Source: Roseiarcus sp963820795
GTDB taxonomy: Bacteria; Pseudomonadota; Alphaproteobacteria; Rhizobiales; Beijerinckiaceae
Assembly: GCA_963820795.1 (NCBI GenBank)
Contig: CAWGBJ010000026.1
Location: 43,126-107,125 of the forward strand
Direction: 5' to 3'
DNA: 64,000 bases
In this document: piece by piece, positions 18,369-28,205 of the stretch
Numbering within the stretch: the stretch's first letter is position 1
Layout of the letters: each line of letters opens with the position of its first letter
Position numbers and translations under genes: made by a program
Notes under the pieces: model-generated
What the model was told of the DNA's origin: nothing
Databases searched by the model: none
What the model saw: the letters and a program-made list of their open reading frames with translations, nothing else

Positions 18369-19502
18369 ATGGCTGGAGCCGGCGCAGCAATCGCCGAGAG
18401 CGCCGCGCGCGAAAGCCGCGACGAGTGGATCGACCGCAACTCCGGCCGCATCATGGTGCTGCCGGCGGTCATCATTCTGCTCGCCTTTGCGATCTTTCCG
18501 CTGATCGTCTCCGTCTATCTCTCCCTGTGCCGTTTCGCGCTGGCCGGCGGCAGCTTCACCCTGACCTTCATCGGCCTTTACAATTTCAAGCGGCTGCTTT
18601 TCGGCGCGCAGCAATATCATTTTTTGGGCACGCTGAAGCCGCTGCAATGGCCGGAATGGGTGGCCTTCGCGGTCTTCGCCCTGTTGGTTCTCGGCTGGCT
18701 CGGCCGCTATGTCGCAACCGGGTTCACTGTCGCCGGCTTCATCGGGCGACTGATCTCCGCCAGCCTGGCGACCGGCATCGTCCTGGCCGCCCTTGCGACG
18801 ATCCCGCCGGGCGCCTATGAGGGCACGCTGCTGACGACCTGCTTCTACGTTCTCGTCGGCGTCGTGGTGCAGTTTCTGCTTGGCCTCGGCCTGGCGCTGC
18901 TCTGCGCCCAGCCGATCCGGGCGCGCAATTTCTTTCGGGTCGTCTTCTTCATTCCACTGATGGTGACGCCTGTCGGCGTCGCCTACATGTTTCGCATGCT
19001 CGCCGACATGGAAAAGGGGCCGTTCGCGCCGGTCGCCGCCGTGCTTGGGTTCAGCGCCTGGTCGTGGGCGACCCAGGCCTGGTCGGCCCGAATGATGGTC
19101 CTCATCGGCGACACCTGGCAATGGACGCCGTTTATGTTCATCGTTCTGCTCGCGGCGGTGGAAAATCAGCCGCGCGACCAGCTCGAGGCGGCGCGCCTGG
19201 ACGGCGCGAGCAATTTTCAGGTCTTTCGTGACATCACCTGGCCGGCGATCGCCCCGATCGCCGCCACCGTGGTGCTGATCCGGCTCATCGAGGCCTTCAA
19301 AATCATCGACATCCCCAACGTGCTGACGGCGGGTGGGCCGGGGTTGGCGACCGAGTCGCTGACGCTGCATTCGTTCATCGCCTGGCGCACCCAGGATCTC
19401 GGCGGCTCGGCGGCGGTCGGCTATCTCCTCCTGTTCGTTTCGACCATCACTTGCGTCTCCTTCTTCAACTACGTGGTCCGTTGGACGCGGAGACACCAGT
19501 GA
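18369..19502 (+). CDS. CUT1 ABC importer permease 1 (MalF-like)
   Basis: 377 residues from ATG 18369. An N-terminal membrane helix (IMVLPAVIILLAFAIF) is followed by extra hydrophobic segments, making it longer than the usual ~300. The cytoplasmic EAA loop that docks the ATPase reads EAARLDGASNFQVFRDITWP near residue 276. The C-terminal AGGPGLATESL block is typical of MalF/UgpA-type subunits. Its stop overlaps the GTG start of the second permease. Works in the inner membrane with the adjoining permease and ATPase. Confidence 0.92.
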   Translation: MAGAGAAIAESAARESRDEWIDRNSGRIMVLPAVIILLAFAIFPLIVSVYLSLCRFALAGGSFTLTFIGLYNFKRLLFGAQQYHFLGTLKPLQWPEWVAFAVFALLVLGWLGRYVATGFTVAGFIGRLISASLATGIVLAALATIPPGAYEGTLLTTCFYVLVGVVVQFLLGLGLALLCAQPIRARNFFRVVFFIPLMVTPVGVAYMFRMLADMEKGPFAPVAAVLGFSAWSWATQAWSARMMVLIGDTWQWTPFMFIVLLAAVENQPRDQLEAARLDGASNFQVFRDITWPAIAPIAATVVLIRLIEAFKIIDIPNVLTAGGPGLATESLTLHSFIAWRTQDLGGSAAVGYLLLFVSTITCVSFFNYVVRWTRRHQ

Positions 19503-20551
19503 CAACCGACGCCGAAACCCGCACGCTGGCGCAGCGCCTGTTCGAGCCCGGACGGATCGATGAGATCGCGACCGCGCCGAAGATCGCCACCTATCTTCTG
19601 CTCGGCCTGTGGACGCTGGTCGTCCTCTTCCCCCTCTATTGGGTCTTGGTGACTTCGCTAAAGATCGAGGTGCAGGTCGACAGCGGTCCGTACTACCTGC
19701 CGTTCGTCGATTTCAGGCCAACGCTCGATGCGTGGAATTTCATGCTTCTGCAGAACAACACGCTTGGCCCCTATCTGAATTCGATCGTCGTCGCGCTCTC
19801 TAGCACCGTCCTCGCATTGCTGATCGGCTCGCTCGCGGCCTACGCGCTGGTGCGCATCCGTTTCCAGGTGAAACTCGCCGCCGTGCTGACTTTCCTTGTG
19901 CTGCTCGTCGCCGTGATCGTCGCGGTGGCGGCGCTCAGCGTGCCCTGGCAAGCCGCTATGGCGGTCGCAATCGCGCTGTTCCTTTTGGCGCTCGGGACGT
20001 TCGTGCGGCGTTTCAAGACTGCGGTCGGGAACAACGACATCGAATTCTGGATGATTTCGAACCGGATCATGCCGCCGATCGTCGCCGTGCTGCCAATTTA
20101 TGTGATGTTCCAGCATCTGAGGCTGCTCGACACGCAGATCGCCCTCATCTCGACCTACACCGGCGTCAACCTACCGATCGTCGTCTGGCTGACGCGCGAC
20201 TTCTTTGCTGGCATCCCGCTTGATCTCGAGGAGAGCGCAGAGATCGACGGCGCCTCGAAGTTCCGGGTCTTCTTCACCATCGCGCTGCCGCTCGTCCGCT
20301 CCGGGCTCGCGGCCACCTTCATGCTGGTGCTGATCCTCACCTGGAACGAGTTCCTGCTGGCGCTCTTCCTGACCAACGCCAACGCCCAGACGATGCCGGT
20401 GCTGGTGGCGGCGCAGAACACGACGCGCGGGCCGCAGTGGTGGTACATGTCGGTGCTGATCGTGATCATGATCGCGCCTGTCATCGTCATCGCCGCGTTC
20501 CTGCAGAAGCATATCGCGCGCGGCCTCCTTGTCGGCGCCGTCAAGGGGTAG
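19499..20551 (+). CDS. CUT1 ABC importer permease 2 (MalG-like)
   Basis: About 350 residues from a GTG at 19499 that overlaps the previous stop (GTGA). Six or more membrane segments are visible, starting IATYLLLGLWTLVVLFPLYW, with the MalG-like NSIVVALSSTVLALLIG. The EAA loop is ESAEIDGASKFRVFFTIALP. An additional hydrophobic pair around residues 130-165 makes it longer than standard MalG, mirroring the long first permease. This suggests the two co-evolved as an unusual subfamily. Confidence 0.92.
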   Translation: MTTDAETRTLAQRLFEPGRIDEIATAPKIATYLLLGLWTLVVLFPLYWVLVTSLKIEVQVDSGPYYLPFVDFRPTLDAWNFMLLQNNTLGPYLNSIVVALSSTVLALLIGSLAAYALVRIRFQVKLAAVLTFLVLLVAVIVAVAALSVPWQAAMAVAIALFLLALGTFVRRFKTAVGNNDIEFWMISNRIMPPIVAVLPIYVMFQHLRLLDTQIALISTYTGVNLPIVVWLTRDFFAGIPLDLEESAEIDGASKFRVFFTIALPLVRSGLAATFMLVLILTWNEFLLALFLTNANAQTMPVLVAAQNTTRGPQWWYMSVLIVIMIAPVIVIAAFLQKHIARGLLVGAVKG

Positions 20552-20557
20552 TGCCGG

Positions 20558-21607
20558 ATGCGGGTCAGGCTGGAAAACATCCACAAGTCGTTCGGGACCG
20601 TGGAGGTGGTCAAAGGGCTCGAACTCGAGGTCCAGAACGGAGAATTCCTCGTTCTCCTCGGCGCATCGGGCTCGGGCAAGACGACGGCCCTGCGGATGAT
20701 CGCGGGACTCGAATCGGTCACCTCCGGCCGCATCAAGATCGGCGATCGCGACGTCACCAACGTGCTTCCCAAATACCGTGACATCGCGATGGTGTTCCAG
20801 TCCTACGCGCTCTACCCGCATATGACGGTGTTCGCGAACATCGCCTATCCTCTGAGCGTCAGGAACCGGCCGAAGGCCGAGATCGAGGACGCGGTCAAGG
20901 ACGTCGCTCGCCAAGTGCAGCTCGACGCGCTGCTCGAACGCTATCCGCGGCAACTCTCCGGCGGGCAGCGCCAGCGCGTCGCTCTGGCCCGAGCGATGAT
21001 CCGCCGTCCTTCAGCCTTCCTGATGGACGAGCCGCTCTCCAATCTCGACGCAAAGCTGCGCGGCCACATGCGCGCCGAGCTCAAGCACACGCAGCACAGG
21101 CTCGGCATCACGACAATCTATGTCACCCACGACCAGATCGAAGCTATGACCCTCGCGCATCGCGTCGCACTCCTGGAAAAAGGCGTGGTCCAGCAGCTCG
21201 ACACGCCGGCCAACATCTACAATTCGCCGGCAAACCTGTTTGTCGCCGGCTTCATCGGGTCGCCGCCAATGAACTTGCTCGATGGCGAACTCTCTGACGG
21301 CCGCTTCACCTCCGCCGCGGGCAGTTTCACAACGCAGAAACGCGTTTCGCGACGCGCCGCCGTTGCCGGCGTACGCCCTGAGGATTGCCGCGTGACCGAA
21401 CCGTCGAACAGCAAAATCGTCGGCGAAGTCTATGCGACTGAGCCCATGGGCGACCACAGCCTGGTCACTTGCCGCATCGATGACGGCACGATGATCGTCA
21501 AGGCAGACAAGTCCTTCAACCGCCAGGACGGCGAGGCCATCGGCGTCGATTTCGCCGACACCGCCGTTCACCTCTTCGATAAGACATCGGGCGAACGGAT
21601 CGTCTGA
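20558..21607 (+). CDS. CUT1 ABC importer ATPase (UgpC/MalK-like)
   Basis: 349 residues. Powers sugar import. Walker A is GASGSGKTT (near residue 37), the Q-loop is FQSYALYPH, the signature LSGGQRQRV, Walker B SAFLMDEPLSNLDAKL and the switch His is in VTHDQ. The C-terminal OB/TOBE part (VAGVRPEDCRV onward) marks it as a MalK/UgpC type. It lies 6 bases after the second permease and ends the operon that starts with the dioxygenase. Confidence 0.94.
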   Translation: MRVRLENIHKSFGTVEVVKGLELEVQNGEFLVLLGASGSGKTTALRMIAGLESVTSGRIKIGDRDVTNVLPKYRDIAMVFQSYALYPHMTVFANIAYPLSVRNRPKAEIEDAVKDVARQVQLDALLERYPRQLSGGQRQRVALARAMIRRPSAFLMDEPLSNLDAKLRGHMRAELKHTQHRLGITTIYVTHDQIEAMTLAHRVALLEKGVVQQLDTPANIYNSPANLFVAGFIGSPPMNLLDGELSDGRFTSAAGSFTTQKRVSRRAAVAGVRPEDCRVTEPSNSKIVGEVYATEPMGDHSLVTCRIDDGTMIVKADKSFNRQDGEAIGVDFADTAVHLFDKTSGERIV

Positions 21608-21665
21608 CTTCGTGCGCCTTATCCGTCCGTGCGCGCCCGAGAACCCACCTTTCGACAGGCCTGTT

Positions 21666-21693
21666 GTCGAGTCGGAGTTCCGCTCCGCTCGAC
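21666..21693. terminator. Hairpin in a convergent gap
   Basis: GTCGAG-T-CGGAG (21666-21677) pairs with CTCCG-CTCGAC (21683-21693) with one bulged base. It lies between the ends of the ATPase gene and the leftward dehydrogenase gene, where a two-way terminator would be expected. No long T-run follows on either side, so the role is uncertain. Confidence 0.35.
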
Positions 21694-21708
21694 CCGATGC
21701 TAAAGGGA

Positions 21709-22662
21709 TCATTGTCCTTTCGTGGCATCGAGGGCGATCCGGCTCAGCCGCTCGAACGAGGGACCGAAGTCGGGAATGTCGATATCGAACACCTCCGCGA
21801 TGACCCGCGTCCATCCGTGAATGAAATAGGTCCAGCCGTCAGCGACGATCAAAGGCGCGCGCGCCTGCGCCGCTCTCGCCTGCCTGAGGAAGGCCAGGTC
21901 TCCGCGATAGTTGAAATCCCAGGCGATTCCGTTGCGCGGAAAGACTGCCGCATCAGTCAACGGCGATCCCGGTCGGTCCTTGCCGAGCCCGGTCGCGTTC
22001 ACCACCATCGACCCCTCGGGCAGATTGCCCAGCAGGCGGTCGGCCGCCGCAGGCTCCGGCGTCACAACGTAGTCGATCGGAAGGGCGAAGCCGATGCGAT
22101 CGTGGACCTCACGGATATCCGCAAGCGCGCTGTCGGTGAGCCCGGTCACAACGATCCGCGCAGGGACGTCATCGTCTGCCTTGGAACTTTCGTGCAGGTA
22201 GAGCGTCAACGCCATCGACGAGCCGCCGGCGCCGAGAAGAAGAAGCTCGGCGCCCGTGCGGCGCCAATAGCCCTCATCAACAATCGCCTCCAGCGCCTTG
22301 CCGACGGTGATTGGATCTTTGGCATGGCCCCAAAGGCGCGGACCGCGCTTCGAAATGCTGCTGATCTCGCCGAGCGTCTCTGCGTAGCGATCGAGATCGT
22401 CGAAGAGATCGCGTGATGCTTTGAGGAGGTTCACCTTATGCGTCGTTACGAGCGCACCGAGAGAGAGAGGATCGGCTTTGATGAATTGCACGGCATCGCG
22501 GTATCGCGCAGGGTCGTCGTTGGGAAGGAAGTCGAACCCCTTGATGACTGCGTTGAGCCTCAGCGCCTCGACCCAGCGCGGAAACACTTTCATGATCGAC
22601 GATTGCCTGGTCGTCGTGCCAATAAAGTAGATCGTCGGTTCCGTCGCGGGTAAGTAGAGCAT
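21709..22662 (-). CDS. Shikimate dehydrogenase-family oxidoreductase
   Basis: About 317 residues from ATG 22662. The N-terminal substrate domain is recognisable (IYFIGTTTRQSSI, then GALVTTHKVNLL, like the SPxVHNxxF and VTxPxK blocks of AroE). A Rossmann NAD(P) site follows (LLLGAGGSSMALTLYL near residue 135). The C-terminus has VVNATGLGKDRPGSPL. The motifs diverge from true AroE, and the setting beside sugar kinases and an isomerase points to oxidation of a polyol or keto sugar rather than shikimate synthesis. The frame is open far upstream but that extension is not protein-like. Confidence 0.8.
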   Translation of the reverse strand: MLYLPATEPTIYFIGTTTRQSSIMKVFPRWVEALRLNAVIKGFDFLPNDDPARYRDAVQFIKADPLSLGALVTTHKVNLLKASRDLFDDLDRYAETLGEISSISKRGPRLWGHAKDPITVGKALEAIVDEGYWRRTGAELLLLGAGGSSMALTLYLHESSKADDDVPARIVVTGLTDSALADIREVHDRIGFALPIDYVVTPEPAAADRLLGNLPEGSMVVNATGLGKDRPGSPLTDAAVFPRNGIAWDFNYRGDLAFLRQARAAQARAPLIVADGWTYFIHGWTRVIAEVFDIDIPDFGPSFERLSRIALDATKGQ

Positions 22663-22909
22663 CTTCCGGAAGTTCCATTGTCTGCAGGCGGCCGGGGATA
22701 CGGACCGAAAACGGGTTTCTCGTGTACAGCGCGCAAGCTCCTCCGCCGGTCGAGACCGCAGTGCAAAGCCAAAAAGTATAAGCGATTTTCCGCGTCGAAT
22801 GCTGCCGGGGCGAGGTAATTCCTGAACAAGAACGGTGGCGTTTTGGCGAACGAATCCCCCGCAATGCAGGCTACGCGAACGCCTGTGCAGGTCGCTCCAG
22901 CATCGGCTG

Positions 22910-23797
22910 CTACTGTCCTGATACATGCGCCGCGGCGGCGGCGTTCGCGAATTCCGCGGCTTCAGCCACCGAAGCGTTGCTCGCGACTTTCGCCGCGAGC
23001 GCGCCGACAAAGCAGTCTCCGGCGCCGTGAGACGACACGACTTTGACCCGCTTTGCAGCGATTGCCGAAATCGTCCCGTCCGCTGACTTGATGACGAGGC
23101 CATCGCCGCCGAGAGTCACAATGACGTTCTTGATCCGACCGCCGACCCTGGAGAGCGCCGAGGCAGCCTCCCCTCGATCCCCGATCGGGCCGCCCGACAG
23201 CATCTCGGCTTCGATTCGGTTCACCACCAGACAATCGACCCGATCGAGCAACGCCTCCGTCATCACCCTCACCGGCGCTGCGTTCAAGATGACGAGCGCC
23301 CCGTCCGAATGCGCCGCGTTCGCGGCCGCTAGATTGGCGGGTTCGGGAATCTCGTTCTGCAAAACGAGCACGCGCGCGCCGCCGATCGCTTTCCATTGCG
23401 AGGCGACGGCGGCATCCTCAAGTTTCAGGTTGGCGCCCGAGACGATCACGGCGCCGTAGTCGCCGTCATCGCGGACGATCGCCGCGCTCATGCCTGAGCC
23501 GACCAATTCGTCGACGAGAACCGCCCGGGAGTCGACGCCGGCGTCGACGAGACGTCTGCGAAGCCGGGCGCCGAAATCGTCGGCTCCCACCCGGCCGATC
23601 ATCGCAACGCGCGCCCCCGCGCGCGAAGCCATTACCGCCTGGTTGCCGCCCTTGCCGCCGCATTGAAGCGCCCATTTTGTCCCGACCACCGTCTCATCCG
23701 CCCGCGGCAGGCGGGGCGAATAGACCATGACATCAAGATGCAGGCTGCCACAGACGATGACGTCGAAGGCAAGGGACCCGGAACCGTCAGGAACCAT
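22910..23797 (-). CDS. PfkB-family sugar kinase (ribokinase-like)
   Basis: About 295 residues from ATG 23797. It begins DVIVCGSLHLDVMVY, then the ribokinase box GGKGGNQAVMASRAGA near residue 46. The ATP/catalytic motif is SSHGAGDCFVGALAAK; the Gly-Ala-Gly-Asp core is kept but the usual DTT before it is SSH. The start lies inside the end of the upstream isomerase gene (11-base overlap), so expression is coupled. Together these suggest an isomerase-then-kinase step for one imported sugar. Confidence 0.88.
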   Translation of the reverse strand: MVPDGSGSLAFDVIVCGSLHLDVMVYSPRLPRADETVVGTKWALQCGGKGGNQAVMASRAGARVAMIGRVGADDFGARLRRRLVDAGVDSRAVLVDELVGSGMSAAIVRDDGDYGAVIVSGANLKLEDAAVASQWKAIGGARVLVLQNEIPEPANLAAANAAHSDGALVILNAAPVRVMTEALLDRVDCLVVNRIEAEMLSGGPIGDRGEAASALSRVGGRIKNVIVTLGGDGLVIKSADGTISAIAAKRVKVVSSHGAGDCFVGALAAKVASNASVAEAAEFANAAAAAHVSGQ

Positions 23798-24774
23798 AGA
23801 GAGCCGCTTGCACGATCCTTTGACTCGCCACCGGATCCTGCTTGAGGATCGCGGACGCCAGAAACTCATTGTCTTTCAGCCGGTCGACGACGCGGCGAAG
23901 CGTCGACACCGCATCGATATTCGAAGCGCACTCCAAGATCGGATCGAGCCCGGTCGTGTCGGGGAACGTGTCGAAATAGATGACGCCGCGGTATCCCAAG
24001 CGATCGAGCGCATAGAGCAGCTCGAAAAGTCTGAATCGGATGCACCGATGCGACCATCAGTCCGTCGTCGCGTTTGGCGTAGCCGTCGTTGAGGTGGACG
24101 CCAAGCAACCGCGAATGGCGCGCGATCAGCGCCGCCGCATAGGCCGGCATCTCATCGGCGTAGAGGACATGCGCGAAGTCGAGCGTGACCCCAAGGTTGG
24201 GTCGATCGATTTCCCGAATCGCGAGCAGCGTCGTTGCGACATCGGGCATGAGGCTGAACGACCGAGGCTCATTGGGCTTATATTCGATACTGAGGTCTAT
24301 CGACGGGTTATGGTCAGCGATCTCACGGATCCCGTCGATTGTGTGCTCCCAAAGCGCCGCATAGTCCGCCTGAAACGAATAATCGAACCCGTCCTGCCCC
24401 ATCCAGAGCGTCATAAGGCCCCCACCATCCGCCGCCAGCGAATCCAGCCCCCGCTTGGTTAAATCGATCGCCGAACGCCGGACCGCCGGGTCAGGGTGGG
24501 TAAAGGCGCCTATCTTGTAGGCGTCGTCGTCGTAGTAGCGCATGGCGTAGCCGTTGAGCGAGATTCCGATTTCGCTCATTTTCTCGATGAGACCGGCCCT
24601 GGAGACCCCTACGAGATGATCGGGGTAGTTCAGGTCTACGCAGTTGAGGCCGGCAACTTTCGAGGCTCGGTCGAGGAGGTCGAGGGTCGTCGGTTTCCCA
24701 TTGAGTTCGCGCCAATATTCTCGCTCGCCAACGCGGAACGAGTTGAGCCTGGCGGCGAATTTCTGCCTGGCCAT
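23787..24774 (-). CDS. Sugar-phosphate isomerase/epimerase-like TIM-barrel protein, one +1 shift
   Basis: About 328 codons, xylose-isomerase-like fold. Candidate metal-binding strands are LSIEYKPNEPRSF, LGVTLDFAHVLYADE and LGVHLNDGYAKRDD. The N-terminal frame is continuous from ATG 24774 to about 24025. It then shifts by +1; dropping one base near 24024 (a C, or one T of a TTTT run) joins VASVHPIQTF to ELLYALDRLGYRGVIYFDTFPD and the frame ends at TGA 23789-23787. The downstream kinase gene overlaps the end. Probably isomerises the sugar that the kinase phosphorylates. Confidence 0.8.
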
Positions 24775-24972
24775 GGGACCTCCGGCTATCGCATGTCACG
24801 TACGAGCGAAACCACGACTTTACAGAATCCTGTGAAGGCCAAAAGCACAAGATCGGCGGACGGCGTTTGGGCCCAGATCAAGCCAACCCAAAAAGATGGC
24901 CGCGCGCGGCTGACCGACGCGGGTCGCGCGGTCGGTCATAGAGAGAGCGCGCGTCGCCAGGCGCCGTAAAGC

Positions 24973-25923
24973 CTATTGACCGGCGGAATCCAGCGACTGG
25001 CAGAATTTCTGGAACTGAGCCTCCGACGCGTAGGCTTTTTGAGTGCCCCGCCGGGTGACCGAGTCGGCAGCGTATCGCGCCGCCAGGACAAGCGCCGCTT
25101 CGAGGGGAAGGCCGCCGGCCAAATAGCGAGCGAAGCTTCCGACAAACGCGTCGCCGGCGCCCGTGGTGTCCACCGGCTCGACGCGGACGGGATCAATGCG
25201 GCGAACGCCCTCGGCCGTTGTCAGCAGGGCGCCGCGCGAACCGAGCGTAACGATCACCGTTTCGACGCCATTCGCGACAAGGCTCCGCGCGGCGTCGCCT
25301 ATCTCTTGTTCCGTGCTGACCGGCAGGCCGGTCAAGATCGCCAGCTCCGTCTCATTGGGGATGAAAAAACTGACGTCGCGAACCTTCTCCGCGTCAAGTT
25401 CCCGCGTAGCCGGGGCTGGGTTCAGGATCGTCCTGACGCCATGACGTTTGCCGAAGGCGATCGCCGCATAGACCGTCTCGAGGGGGACCTCGAGCTGCAG
25501 CAGGATGAGGTCGCAGGTCTTCAGAGCTTCAGCCGCGCGCTCGACATCGGCCGGCGACAGGTCGGCGTTGGCGCCCTTGACAATGAGAATCGAGTTTTCG
25601 CCCGAAGGCTCGACCATGATCGGCGCGACGCCGCTCGACTTGCCCATGACGCGCTTGACGTAAGTCGTGTCCACGCCGAGGCTGGCGAGGTTCTTGATCG
25701 TGTTGTCGGCGAACATGTCGTCGCCGACCGCGGTGACCATGACGACCGAGGCTCCAAGCTTGGCGGCCGCCACGGCCTGGTTGGCGCCCTTGCCTCCGTG
25801 CCCCATTTCGAAGCTCGGCGCTTCCACGGTCTCGCCCCTGACCGGCATGCGTTTCACGTAAGTCACGAGATCGACCATATTGCTGCCGACTACGGCGATG
25901 CGCGGCTTGGCCGTGGCGCTCAT
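24973..25923 (-). CDS. Ribokinase-like PfkB sugar kinase
   Basis: 316 residues from ATG 25923. Starts RIAVVGSNMVDLVTYV, with GHGGKGANQAVAAAKLGA near residue 40 and the catalytic PVDTTGAGDAFVGS near 250. All ribokinase landmarks are intact, unlike the second PfkB gene downstream. It reads away from the ATPase gene at 26137 across a 213-base gap that probably holds both promoters. A 200-base gap separates it from the isomerase gene; whether they share a transcript is unclear. Confidence 0.92.
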   Translation of the reverse strand: MSATAKPRIAVVGSNMVDLVTYVKRMPVRGETVEAPSFEMGHGGKGANQAVAAAKLGASVVMVTAVGDDMFADNTIKNLASLGVDTTYVKRVMGKSSGVAPIMVEPSGENSILIVKGANADLSPADVERAAEALKTCDLILLQLEVPLETVYAAIAFGKRHGVRTILNPAPATRELDAEKVRDVSFFIPNETELAILTGLPVSTEQEIGDAARSLVANGVETVIVTLGSRGALLTTAEGVRRIDPVRVEPVDTTGAGDAFVGSFARYLAGGLPLEAALVLAARYAADSVTRRGTQKAYASEAQFQKFCQSLDSAGQ

Positions 25924-26136
25924 GGCTCGCTCCCTTCGATGTTTGCGCGCGGCTGAGGCAGCGGCTCCTCCCCCAACCGTCTTCTCCGTTCGGAGCGCCC
26001 GCCGCCGGCGATTGACCCGTCCTTGACCGCCACACGGGCGGAACGGGCAAGGGCGTCTCGACGCCATGCAGCCGATGCAATACGGTCGCGGCAACGAGCG
26101 GTGGCGCCGGCGCATCTCGAGTTAGGGAGGAGAAGA

Positions 26137-27201
<1,065 letters not shown>

Positions 27202-27252
27202 CCGGCCCTGGCCGCCCCCCATCGAACCTCTGAGCGGTCCGGAGAGCGTCCG

Positions 27253-27994
27253 ATGCGCTACGAAATGATGCTGCCTTACCAGATCCGCACCGCCATCGAA
27301 GCCCGATGGCCGGTCATCCTGCCGCTCGGGGTGCTCGAATACCATGGAGAACATATGGCCGTAGGGATGGACACGCTCGCCGTCACCCGCGTTCTCGAGA
27401 TCCTTGCAAGAGGAGATGAACCTCGTCATCCTGCCGCCGTTCTACTACGGCGCCGCGAGCTACGCAGTCGAGCCGCCCGAACAGAATGGCACGTTGCATG
27501 TCGACGCAGAGGCATTGCTTCCGTTGGCCAAGGCGATGTTTCAGGGCCTGTTGCGGATCGGCTTCCGCAACATTCATTTGGTTATCCACCATCAAACCGA
27601 GAATTTTTCCAGCGGCATGCCGACGGACCTCGCGTTCAAGTTCGCCGCTCGGCAGGCAATCTTCGCCTTCCTTGAGAAGGAGCATGGCGAAGGCTGGTGG
27701 GGCAGCGAAAAGATGGCCGACTATTACGCCAGGCAGGCGGAAGGCGACGATCCGTTCAACTGGATTAAGGCGCATCCCCTGATGACCCCCGAAGCTATGG
27801 AGGGCTACCCGTTCGACCACGCTGGCGAGGGCGAAACTTCGCTCATGATGGCGCTGGCGCCGGAGGGGGTCGACGTTTCCAGGCTTTCCGAGGACAGGTG
27901 GTACGCCCGGTCGGCCAAGCTTGCGAGCGTCGAACTGGGCCTCAAGGGACGCGACCGGATTCTTGCGGGACTCCGCAAGGCGCTCGGCGGCTAG
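27253..27994 (+). CDS. Creatininase-family amidohydrolase, one +1 shift
   Basis: About 246 codons. The family are metal-dependent hydrolases of cyclic amides or ring systems. PLGVLEYHG near residue 27 gives the Glu and His metal ligands, GMDTL the Asp, and HAGEGETSLMMAL the late Glu. The usual NGHxEN/NGHGGN block is HHQTEN here, so one His ligand may be altered. The frame from ATG 27253 breaks near 27403; dropping one C or T joins TRVLEI to LQEEMNLVILPPFYYG. It sits between the importer ATPase and binding protein, so it may open a ring in the imported compound. Confidence 0.78.
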
Positions 27995-28205
27995 GGCGGG
28001 TTTGCCGGACTTTGCGCCGGGGGACGGCGACCTCGTTGGGGTGTGCGGCGGAGCAAGTCGACCGCCAATTGACTCGCTGCCGAACGGCCCCTTAGTCTTT
28101 GAGGCCACCGGACGCAGCGTTTGAGGACGGTTGGACTCGCGCCGAAGCCGATGCGAGAACGAGAAAAACGCGATCACGAGATGCTTCGTGAAGGGAGGAA
28201 GTCTT

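Noticed and set aside
18255..19505. A 416-codon leftward frame over the first permease
   Set aside because: His/Asp/Arg-rich antisense shadow of a membrane protein gene.
21666..21693. Strong intrinsic terminator between the convergent genes
   Set aside because: The stem is fair but no T-run follows in either direction; listed only as a weak candidate.
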